Source: JAHRVQ01 sp047616645 (lineage in GTDB: Bacteria > Pseudomonadota > Gammaproteobacteria > Pseudomonadales > Azotimanducaceae). From it: a DNA stretch of 12,130 nucleotides. The notes beneath the pieces are model-generated. The model worked only from the letters and a program-made list of their open reading frames with translations. It searched no databases and was not told where the DNA came from. Positions 6,644-12,130 of this stretch are shown here, one piece after another (position 1 is the first letter of the stretch; each line of letters begins with the position of its first letter). The DNA is taken from positions 1 to 12,130 of the forward strand of contig JBLHIH010000120.1 of the NCBI GenBank assembly GCA_047616645.1, given 5' to 3'. Made by a program: the position numbers and the translations under genes.

Positions 6644-8617
6644 TTACCGCTTTTTAAAAGAAAGTAACAAGTTACCCATGTAATCCACCCTCAATGTCCA
6701 GCAAGGCTTCAGGTAGATTGTTGAATGGGGTTCTGTAATAAGTAGCGGTCCGCAAAGCTCTGAGTCTAGATCGATACTTTTGCGTTCAATGATTTTTATA
6801 TCCTCACTAAATCCAGCTAATTTTGTTGTTTCGATATCTGTACTTTGGCAAGCCTCATAGACAGGTAATTGTAGCGCATCTTGAACGGACTCAATATGTA
6901 GGCGATAGTTAAGTAACTCTACGGGTCGGTTCATTTGGTGACCGTATTGTTCTCTATGGGCTTTATGAAAAGCTTCTTTGCTTTCGAGTAAGCTGCTTGT
7001 GTAGGGCACATTGATTGTATAGCTTTGACCTAAGTAACGTAAATCCAAGCTGTAGTCTTGTATCGTCTCGGTAACGTTCTCATAGCGCAATTCTTCCCTA
7101 GCAGCGTCTTCTTGTTGTTTAAAAAGACCTTTAAGTTCTATATCACTTGTGTGATCGATAAGGCTTTGTTTTGTTTTGACCAGCTCTCTTCCAGCTTTAC
7201 TTACAATAAGACCGAGAGCGGATAAGACGCCTGCATGAATTGGGATCATTGCATTTCGAATTTCTAATGACTCTGCTAGGTCACATAAGTGAAGCCCTCC
7301 GGCGCCACCGAAGCTCATCAGCGTAAATTCTCTGGGGTCAAAACCTCTTTCAACCGAAATAACGCGAAGCGCCTGAGTCATATGTTCGTTAGCGAGTTGT
7401 ATGATACCGAGTGCAGTTTCAATGGGATGTAGATCAAGTTGATCTGCTATCACTTTCACGGCTGATTTTGCCATGGATAGTGAGGGTTTGAGGCCTCCTG
7501 CAAGAGATAGATTAGTGAGGCGCCCTAGTACCAGATTTGCGTCAGTTACAGTCGCCTGGGTACCTCCCTGCTTGTAGCAAGCAGGACCGGGAAAAGCACC
7601 AGCAGACGCGGGTCCAACTCTCAGTAAACCACCTTCATCGATATAAGCAATAGAGCCACCACCTGCACCGATAGTATGTATATCAGCCATCGGCACGCCG
7701 ACTGGAAGCTCACCTATTTGACCTTGATTTGTTATTCTAAAATGGCCATCCATTAAGGCGACGTCTGTTGATGTACCCCCCATGTCAAAGGTGATGAGCC
7801 GTTTTAACGGTAGACCTTTTCCTATGTGGCGGGCTGCCGCAAGCCCACCCGCTGGACCAGAAAGCAGGAGATTAACTGCACGATTAGCGGCCAAGGGTGC
7901 CGCTATTGTTAGGCCAGATGATTGCATTATGGCTAACTTTGAAGGCGCCAGTTTGGCTTCCAAGTTGCTGATATATTCCTTAATCAATGGCCCAACCCAG
8001 GCGTTAATCCAAGTCGTCATTCCCCTTTCAAACTCTTGGATCTCTGGCAATATCAATGATGAGCGCGAAACGAAGTAATCTTCACAAAATAGTGCTTCTA
8101 GTGTTTTTTCGTGGTCAGGTGAGATGTATGAAAAGAGCAAGTTAATTGCGATGGATTTTGGTTGAAGCGCATCAACCGCCTTTTTTAGCTTGGTTAGCTC
8201 ACCTTGAGTAAAATCTGTCAAGGTTTCACCATTGGCCGATACCCTAGCATTGACTTCAAACATCAGCTTTTCATCAAAAATAGACTTCTCTGAAGGTGGG
8301 TTTAACGTGTATAGCTCGGCGCGCGTTTGCCTGCCAAGGGACAATACATCCTTAAGCCCTTTGTTTGTAATGTAGGCAGTTTTAACGCCCTTAGATTGAA
8401 GTACTGCATTGGTGGCAACGGTCGTGCCATGAATGACGAACAAGTGCCCGGAGAGAAGATCTGAACTTAGCCCCATCTCAGAGATACCTTGAATTACGGC
8501 CTGTTCAGGTGCGGAGGGGGTAGACAATACCTTGTGCACTTTTATGCCATTTTCGCTTTGTGCCACGAAGTCTGTAAAAGTACCGCCAGTATCTATGCCG
8601 AGTAAGGTAAAACGCAT
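6644..8617 (-). CDS. HyuA-type hydantoinase/5-oxoprolinase alpha subunit, no HyuB partner in the window
   Basis: The 657-residue product belongs to the ATP-dependent N-methylhydantoinase A / 5-oxoprolinase alpha family, an ASKHA-fold nucleotide-binding enzyme. Visible motifs are phosphate loop 1 GIDTGGTFTDF (7-17), HGTTVATNAV (63-72), phosphate loop 2 FDMGGTSTDVALMDG (277-291), GAGGGSIAYID (317-327), GPASAGAFPGPACY (335-348), ERGFDPREF (423-431) and the adenosine-side loop FGGAGGLHLCDLAE (436-449). The length is close to the usual 650-700. Characterised members open cyclic amides such as 5-oxoproline or hydantoins using ATP, and need a HyuB-type beta subunit. No hyuB, transporter or hydrolase gene adjoins it, so the substrate cannot be inferred. 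The ATG at 8615-8617 has no Shine-Dalgarno sequence, but an in-frame stop four codons upstream excludes an extension. It interrupts the otherwise conserved rpmG-mutM neighbourhood. Confidence 0.88.
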   Translation of the reverse strand: MRFTLLGIDTGGTFTDFVAQSENGIKVHKVLSTPSAPEQAVIQGISEMGLSSDLLSGHLFVIHGTTVATNAVLQSKGVKTAYITNKGLKDVLSLGRQTRAELYTLNPPSEKSIFDEKLMFEVNARVSANGETLTDFTQGELTKLKKAVDALQPKSIAINLLFSYISPDHEKTLEALFCEDYFVSRSSLILPEIQEFERGMTTWINAWVGPLIKEYISNLEAKLAPSKLAIMQSSGLTIAAPLAANRAVNLLLSGPAGGLAAARHIGKGLPLKRLITFDMGGTSTDVALMDGHFRITNQGQIGELPVGVPMADIHTIGAGGGSIAYIDEGGLLRVGPASAGAFPGPACYKQGGTQATVTDANLVLGRLTNLSLAGGLKPSLSMAKSAVKVIADQLDLHPIETALGIIQLANEHMTQALRVISVERGFDPREFTLMSFGGAGGLHLCDLAESLEIRNAMIPIHAGVLSALGLIVSKAGRELVKTKQSLIDHTSDIELKGLFKQQEDAAREELRYENVTETIQDYSLDLRYLGQSYTINVPYTSSLLESKEAFHKAHREQYGHQMNRPVELLNYRLHIESVQDALQLPVYEACQSTDIETTKLAGFSEDIKIIERKSIDLDSELCGPLLITEPHSTIYLKPCWTLRVDYMGNLLLSFKKR

Positions 8618-8697
8618 CGCTAAAACTTATCTACAATGATGTTAAAAGCCCACGGTATATCAGTCCACACATAATTACTATTATCTATCCTCGATGG

Positions 8698-8725
8698 TGG
8701 CTTGCTTGATTGGCTTGCTTGATTG
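8698..8725. repeat. 13-bp tandem duplication upstream of mutM
   Basis: TGGCTTGCTTGAT occurs at 8698-8710 and again at 8711-8723, and the periodicity continues for 2 more bases. The copies are identical. The repeat lies in the 154-bp divergent region between hyuA and mutM. Its second copy supplies TTGCTT (8715-8720), which stands 17 nt from TATCTT (8738-8743), a weak candidate promoter for mutM. The duplication therefore repeats a possible -35 element. The rest of the gap shows no gene. Confidence 0.75.
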
Positions 8726-8771
8726 AAAGTGCAATAGTATCTTGAGGCGCCTTCACTAAAGATATTTGCTA

Positions 8772-9584
8772 ATGCCCGAGCTTCCAGAGGTCGAGACCAC
8801 TCGCCGAGGTATCGAACCTCATTTGAGAAACATGAAAGTCAAAAGTGTTCTTGTTCGACAGGCGCAGTTACGCTGGCCTGTTTCCCCTGAGTTGGGGCAG
8901 GTATTAACCGGACAAAAAATACAAAGTGTCGACCGTCGAGGTAAGTACTTATTCCTTGTTACGACCTCGGGTCGAGTAATGATTCATTTGGGAATGTCCG
9001 GTTCTCTGCGCATATTGGAGGATACAGTGGAAGCTGAGAAACATGACCACATTGATGTGATATTCAGTAATAAGCTCATGCTCAGATACAGAGATCCTCG
9101 TCGTTTCGGGTCAGTTTTTTGGCTACCGGGCTCTGAGGGACATGTGTTGATTGATACACTTGGCCCGGAACCTCTGACTTCAGCTTTTGATGGTGAGTAT
9201 TTGTTTGCATTAAGCCGAGGGCGTAAGGTCGCGATCAAGTCTTTCTTGATGACAAGTCAGGTCGTCGTAGGCGTCGGTAATATTTATGCTAATGAAGCGC
9301 TTTTCTCAGCGGGAATCCACCCTACGAAGGCTGCTGGCAAGGTATCAAAAAAGAAGATGTTGGTGCTGGCAAGTGCCGTCAAAATTATCCTTGAGAAAGC
9401 GATTGAAGCAGGGGGAACGACATTGCAGGATTTTGTACGGGAGGATGGGAGTCCTGGTTATTTTGAACAGGAGCTTAAAGTATACGGGCGTGGAGGTCAG
9501 GCTTGTTTACATTGTCAGCGCCTGCTAAAAGAAATTAGGCTTGGGCAAAGGACTACGGTTTTTTGTACGGCTTGTCAGCGGTGA
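8772..9584 (+). CDS. mutM: Formamidopyrimidine-DNA glycosylase (Fpg)
   Basis: The enzyme removes 8-oxoguanine and formamidopyrimidines from DNA and then nicks the backbone. From the ATG at 8772 it has 270 residues, the normal length. The start is fixed by chemistry: Met removal must expose Pro2 of MPELPEVE as the catalytic nucleophile, so the TTG at 8766 is not the start. Also seen are Glu3, Lys58 in RRGKYLFL, RDPRRFG (107-113), VVGVGNIYANE (165-175) and the C-terminal zinc finger with Cys245, Cys248, Cys265 and Cys268. Its last codons overlap the GTG of a small ORF as GTGA. It sits in the familiar rpmBG-mutM-coaD neighbourhood, although hyuA intervenes. Confidence 0.97.
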   Translation: MPELPEVETTRRGIEPHLRNMKVKSVLVRQAQLRWPVSPELGQVLTGQKIQSVDRRGKYLFLVTTSGRVMIHLGMSGSLRILEDTVEAEKHDHIDVIFSNKLMLRYRDPRRFGSVFWLPGSEGHVLIDTLGPEPLTSAFDGEYLFALSRGRKVAIKSFLMTSQVVVGVGNIYANEALFSAGIHPTKAAGKVSKKKMLVLASAVKIILEKAIEAGGTTLQDFVREDGSPGYFEQELKVYGRGGQACLHCQRLLKEIRLGQRTTVFCTACQR

Positions 9585-9715
9585 GTGCGCTTATTAGAAA
9601 GGTAGTCTTAATACTCGTGCTCGTTATTTCCCCTTCGATGGCAAAAGCAGAGAAAGTTGAAGAAAATTCTGGTGCATTCACAATGGTCGCAGACCTGCTG
9701 TTAGCAGGGCCCTAG
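9581..9715 (+). CDS. Small secreted peptide ORF of unknown function, possibly a truncated gene
   Basis: I do not recognise a named family. The frame starts with GTG at 9581, overlapping the mutM stop as GTGA, and runs 44 codons to TAG at 9713-9715. The peptide has the plan of a Sec signal peptide: a basic n-region (MSALIRK), a hydrophobic core (VVLILVLVI) and a c-region ending SMAKA before EKVEE, a good AxA-type cleavage site. Only about 21 residues would remain after cleavage, ending GAFTMVADLLLAGP. That ending resembles, from memory, the beginning of the mature part of somewhat longer small gammaproteobacterial exported proteins that continue LVRPLG..., so this may be the 5' stub of a truncated gene. 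Only 40 bp separate its stop from the convergent coaD stop. Being translationally coupled and signal-peptide-like, it is probably more than a chance frame. Confidence 0.5.
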   Translation: MSALIRKVVLILVLVISPSMAKAEKVEENSGAFTMVADLLLAGP

Positions 9716-9755
9716 CGGACATCCAGAAACCAATTCACCCATTTATTAACGGTAA

Positions 9756-10232
9756 CTAACTTATCTCGCCATTTTTTAAGGCCTGTGCTACTGATGGGTG
9801 AACGAATTGGCTGACATCTCCACCATAGGCAGCAATCTGACGTACCAAGGTTGATGAGATATATGAAAACTCTTCTGATGGCGCAAGAAAAATTGTTTCC
9901 ATACCAGGCTGTAGCGCTCGATTCATGTTGAGCATTTGAAATTCGTATTCAAAATCAGTTACCGTCCGAATCCCCTTTAAGATAACGTCAGCACCCACTT
10001 CTCTTGCAAACTCTACAGTCAGCGTATTAAAACCCACAACCTCCACATTCTCTATATGGGATAGTGCTTGTTTGGCAAGATTAATTCGTAGCTCAAGTTC
10101 GCTCGGGCTTTTTTGGGGGCTAGTGGCGATACCAAGGATGACCTTTCCAAATAAAGTAGTCGCCCGTTCTACCAAATCTGCATGGCCGTTATGTATCGGG
10201 TTGAAGGTACCTGGATATAATACTGTGCTCAT
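9756..10232 (-). CDS. coaD: Phosphopantetheine adenylyltransferase
   Basis: The 158-residue enzyme transfers AMP from ATP to 4'-phosphopantetheine, giving dephospho-CoA, the penultimate step of CoA synthesis and two steps after CoaBC, encoded about 5 kb away. Family marks are YPGTFNPIHNGH (6-17), with the nucleotidyltransferase HxGH motif at 14-17; SPQKSP with Lys41; KGIRTVTDFEYEFQM (86-100), with substrate and ATP contacts; and ISSTLVR (125-131), the second nucleotide motif. The more common form of the first motif is GTFDPITNGH; here Asp is Asn and Thr is His, both seen in nucleotidyltransferases. The length is typical. It lies 78 bp downstream of rsmD on the same strand and may share its transcript. 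No good Shine-Dalgarno sequence precedes the ATG. Confidence 0.97.
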   Translation of the reverse strand: MSTVLYPGTFNPIHNGHADLVERATTLFGKVILGIATSPQKSPSELELRINLAKQALSHIENVEVVGFNTLTVEFAREVGADVILKGIRTVTDFEYEFQMLNMNRALQPGMETIFLAPSEEFSYISSTLVRQIAAYGGDVSQFVHPSVAQALKNGEIS

Positions 10233-10310
10233 GTACGGTGCTTTCTGAAGTTAAGATGCAGACAATCATACCTCAGGTCTTGTAGATCTAAAATAGGGTG
10301 AAGAGAAATT

Positions 10311-10904
10311 CTAATCTAAGCCCTTATTGTTGATGAGGCAGTAATGAACACTGGCTGCCTTTTTGCTCCGATATATAGTCCATTCTCTTGGAAGCATTGA
10401 GGGATTAAGGACTTCAGCCGATTCGACGTAAATAAACCCCTCTTCTGTAAGCAAGTTATTGAACTGGATAATGGGCAGAATGCGTGCTAATTCATCACTG
10501 TTAAAGGGGGGATCGAGAAAAATTAGGTTAAAAGGTTCAGTCTGTGCTGCTAGCCATACATTAGCGTCGCTTTGTATGCAGGAGAATCGAGACTTCTCTA
10601 GATCAAGTGAGTCTAGGTTTTGTCTTATTACATCGACGGTCGCTCTCGTCTGATCGATAATCGTGGCATGACTCGCCCCCCGTGAAAGCGCCTCAACTGA
10701 AAGGATACCGCTACCAGCATAGAGTTCGAGACACTTCGCATCAAAAATGCTATTTTGAAGCCAATTAAAAAGTGTTTCGCGAATTCGATCAGGACTTGGC
10801 CTAATGGCTTCATCGTCTGCAAAACTAATTTTTCGACCCCGCCATGTGCCGCCGATAACACGTAAGGATTTTTTTTTGTCTTTTCTAGATTGCTTCCTTG
10901 CCAA
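10311..10904 (-). CDS. rsmD: 16S rRNA (guanine966-N2)-methyltransferase
   Basis: RsmD methylates G966 of 16S rRNA using S-adenosylmethionine. The 197-residue product has a basic lysine-rich start, then LRVIGGTWRGRKI (14-26), RPSPDRIRETLFNWL (35-49), the SAM-binding CLELYAGSGILSVEALSRGA (58-77) and the catalytic FLDPPF (129-134). The start is a TTG at 10904: an in-frame TAA lies four codons upstream, there is no in-frame ATG or GTG before the conserved VIGG motif, and TAAGGA stands 6 nt ahead of the TTG as a good ribosome-binding site. Codons 10-13 contain a run of nine adenines on the coding strand. It is divergent from ftsY, as in many gammaproteobacteria, and is followed by coaD. Confidence 0.96.
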   Translation of the reverse strand: MARKQSRKDKKKSLRVIGGTWRGRKISFADDEAIRPSPDRIRETLFNWLQNSIFDAKCLELYAGSGILSVEALSRGASHATIIDQTRATVDVIRQNLDSLDLEKSRFSCIQSDANVWLAAQTEPFNLIFLDPPFNSDELARILPIIQFNNLLTEEGFIYVESAEVLNPSMLPREWTIYRSKKAASVHYCLINNKGLD

Positions 10905-10964
10905 GTGCCTTCCTTAGATAGGGTCGGGTGTCTGGCTATGTTAGCTTAATTTTTAGCAAGAGAC

Positions 10965-10994
10965 TTTACGTAGTAGGCGCATTCGCAGGATAAT
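10965..10994 (+). promoter_or_regulatory. Candidate sigma70 promoter for ftsY
   Basis: TTTACG (10965-10970) and GATAAT (10989-10994) are separated by 18 nt and resemble -35 and -10 boxes. The transcript would begin near 11001, about 30 nt before the ftsY ATG. It lies in the 125-bp region between divergent rsmD and ftsY. I could not find an equally good promoter for rsmD. Confidence 0.45.
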
Positions 10995-11029
10995 TCGCTC
11001 TCAGCAACCGTGGTTAAGTTTGTAAATAT

Positions 11030-11971
11030 ATGTCTGAAAAGCAAAGTGGTTTTTTCTCTCGCGTTAAATCTGGACTATCATCCGGGCTATCGAAAACACG
11101 AGATTCGTTTTCAAATGGTCTTGGACGCGTATTTCTGGGTCGTAAGAATATTGATAATGATTTATTTGAGGAAATTGAAACCTTATTATTGAGTACAGAT
11201 GTCGGTGTGACAGCGACGACTGAAATAATTGATCTGTTAACGCAGAAGGTAGCGCGGAAAGAGCTTAATGATCCAGAGGCGCTATTTGCCCATCTAAAGG
11301 AAGCGTTAGCAGGTTTGTTGGAAGGGACAGAAAAACCCTTGGTCATTCCGAAGAGCGATAAACCGTTTGTTATCCTAATGGTCGGTGTTAATGGTGCAGG
11401 TAAAACTACCACCATCGGTAAGCTCGCAAAACAGTTGAAGGTCGAAGGGAAATCTGTGCTTTTAGCTGCTGGTGATACCTATAGGGCAGCAGCAGTAGAA
11501 CAATTAAAAGTTTGGGGTGATCGAAATGATGTACCTGTAATTGCTCAGGGCTCCGGCGCAGATAGTGCATCGGTAATTTATGATGCTTTAGAGGCCGCTA
11601 ATGCGAGAAATGTAGATGTATTGATTGCAGATACAGCAGGCCGCCTACAAAGTAAGAAAAACTTGATGGATGAGCTCACAAAGATTCGTCGGGTACTTGC
11701 GAAGTTTGACCATAAGGCCCCCCATGAAGTCATGCTGGTGCTGGATGCCACTACCGGACAAAATGCCATTTCCCAGGCGACAAACTTTCAAGAGGCTGTG
11801 CAGGTGACGGGCCTTACGATTTCTAAGTTGGATGGAACAGCGAAGGGTGGCGTCATATTTGCCATTGCGAAACAATTGAATATACCCATTCGTTTTATTG
11901 GTGTAGGAGAGGGGATAGCTGACCTTCGTCCTTTTGTAGCGAAGGATTTTGTATCCGCACTTTTTGAATAA
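11030..11971 (+). CDS. ftsY: Signal recognition particle receptor FtsY
   Basis: FtsY is the membrane-associated GTPase that docks the SRP-ribosome complex onto the Sec translocon. The 313-residue product has a short amphipathic N-terminus (FFSRVKSGLSSGLSKTRDSF), then the helical N domain (about 25-105, including LLSTDVGV) and the NG GTPase core. Core motifs are GVNGAGKTTT (119-128), DTYRAAAVEQL (149-159), DTAGR (201-205), SKLDGTAKGG (275-284, the TKLD-type guanine-specificity motif) and GVGEGIADLRPF (301-312). It lacks the long acidic A domain of E. coli FtsY (497 residues), which many bacteria also lack. The ATG at 11030 is preceded by an in-frame TAA at 11015, so no A domain has been missed. 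No strong Shine-Dalgarno sequence is seen. ftsE follows after 55 bp, as in the conserved ftsY-ftsE-ftsX cluster. Confidence 0.97.
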   Translation: MSEKQSGFFSRVKSGLSSGLSKTRDSFSNGLGRVFLGRKNIDNDLFEEIETLLLSTDVGVTATTEIIDLLTQKVARKELNDPEALFAHLKEALAGLLEGTEKPLVIPKSDKPFVILMVGVNGAGKTTTIGKLAKQLKVEGKSVLLAAGDTYRAAAVEQLKVWGDRNDVPVIAQGSGADSASVIYDALEAANARNVDVLIADTAGRLQSKKNLMDELTKIRRVLAKFDHKAPHEVMLVLDATTGQNAISQATNFQEAVQVTGLTISKLDGTAKGGVIFAIAKQLNIPIRFIGVGEGIADLRPFVAKDFVSALFE

Positions 11972-12026
11972 CATGAGATCCTGTTTAATATGAACTTTTT
12001 AACATTAATAGCGGAGAACGCCCCCT

Positions 12027-12044
12027 TTGATCAAATTTGATCAA
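12027..12044. repeat. Perfect 18-bp palindrome on the ftsE start codon
   Basis: TTGATCAAATTTGATCAA is identical to its own reverse complement, and it contains two GATC sites. It begins exactly at the TTG start of ftsE and covers the first six codons. In mRNA it could form a small stem, or pair between transcripts; in DNA it could be a protein or methylation site. Confidence 0.7.
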
Positions 12045-12130
12045 GTAAGCAAAAGATACGATGGCGGGCGGGAAGCTTTGTCTCGGGTCAACTTCGAATT
12101 GGTTGATGCAGAGATGGCTTTCCTCACAGG
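12027..12130 (+). CDS. ftsE: Cell-division ABC transporter ATP-binding protein FtsE, N-terminal fragment (gene runs off the right edge)
   Basis: Thirty-four codons are present, reading MIKFDQVSKRYDGGREALSR and on through AEMAFLTG; the window ends just where the Walker A motif would begin. This is the standard N-terminus of FtsE, the ATPase that works with FtsX at the divisome to control peptidoglycan hydrolases. The start must be the TTG at 12027, because an in-frame TAG lies at 12009 and there is no ATG or GTG between. GGAG (12013-12016) stands 10 nt upstream. Its position directly after ftsY matches the conserved ftsYEX order. The start codon and the next five codons form a perfect 18-bp palindrome. 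Confidence 0.93.
   Translation, partial: MIKFDQVSKRYDGGREALSRVNFELVDAEMAFLT

Noticed and set aside
8766..8771. TTG start two codons upstream of the mutM ATG
   Set aside because: Fpg needs Pro directly after the initiator Met as its catalytic nucleophile, so ATG at 8772 is the start.
10182..10217. GTFNPIHNGH in CoaD instead of the commoner GTFDPITNGH
   Set aside because: Both substitutions occur in the nucleotidyltransferase family and the HxGH motif is complete, so no loss of function is implied.
11030..11120. Missing acidic A domain of FtsY as a truncation
   Set aside because: An in-frame stop at 11015 fixes the start, and many bacterial FtsY proteins consist of the NG core with a short amphipathic N-terminus.
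11014..11415. 133-codon minus-strand frame opposite ftsY
   Set aside because: It lies wholly antisense to the well-supported ftsY coding region and has no recognisable domain.

Overview
The window is an ordinary-looking stretch of gammaproteobacterial chromosome carrying 15 genes, two of them cut by the window edges. The left part follows the order argB-algC-dut-coaBC (minus strand), divergent from radC (plus strand), which is typical of Pseudomonas-like gammaproteobacteria. The radC...rpmB-rpmG...mutM-coaD and rsmD/ftsY-ftsE orders are also familiar from that class. A moderately AT-leaning composition and short intergenic regions would fit a marine or other free-living gammaproteobacterium. 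That is inference, and I cannot name a genus.

Layout. Positions 1-4368 (minus) hold one tight operon read from right to left: coaBC (coenzyme A synthesis), dut (dUTPase, ATGA overlap with coaBC), algC (a long, membrane-anchored phosphohexomutase) and the start of argB (arginine synthesis). A 161-bp divergent region with a perfect 22-bp palindrome separates coaBC from radC. Positions 4530-6573 (plus) hold radC, a short second-type signal peptidase I, then rpmB and rpmG behind their own strong sigma70-like promoter. Positions 6644-8617 (minus) hold a HyuA-type hydantoinase/oxoprolinase subunit with no HyuB partner in view. Positions 8772-9715 (plus) hold mutM and a 44-codon secreted-peptide ORF coupled to it by a GTGA overlap. 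Positions 9756-10904 (minus) hold coaD and rsmD. Positions 11030 to the end (plus) hold ftsY and the first 34 codons of ftsE.

Functions. Most genes are housekeeping. coaBC and coaD encode middle and late steps of CoA synthesis; dut and mutM keep uracil and oxidised guanine out of DNA; rpmB, rpmG and rsmD serve the ribosome; ftsY and ftsE connect SRP-dependent membrane targeting with the division ABC complex; the signal peptidase acts at the same membrane. The parts that depart from the housekeeping pattern are the signal peptidase between radC and rpmB, the lone hyuA between rpmG and mutM, and the small secreted ORF after mutM.

I found no CRISPR array, insertion sequence, prophage, tRNA, rRNA or defence system, and I do not think the window contains a new multi-gene system. 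The best leads are small: an altered catalytic loop and sensor-like N-terminal half in AlgC, a palindromic operator candidate between coaBC and radC, a mini-ORF/hairpin leader on radC, a three-copy 15-bp expansion inside coaBC, the orphan HyuA, the truncated-looking secreted peptide, and an 18-bp palindrome on the ftsE start codon.
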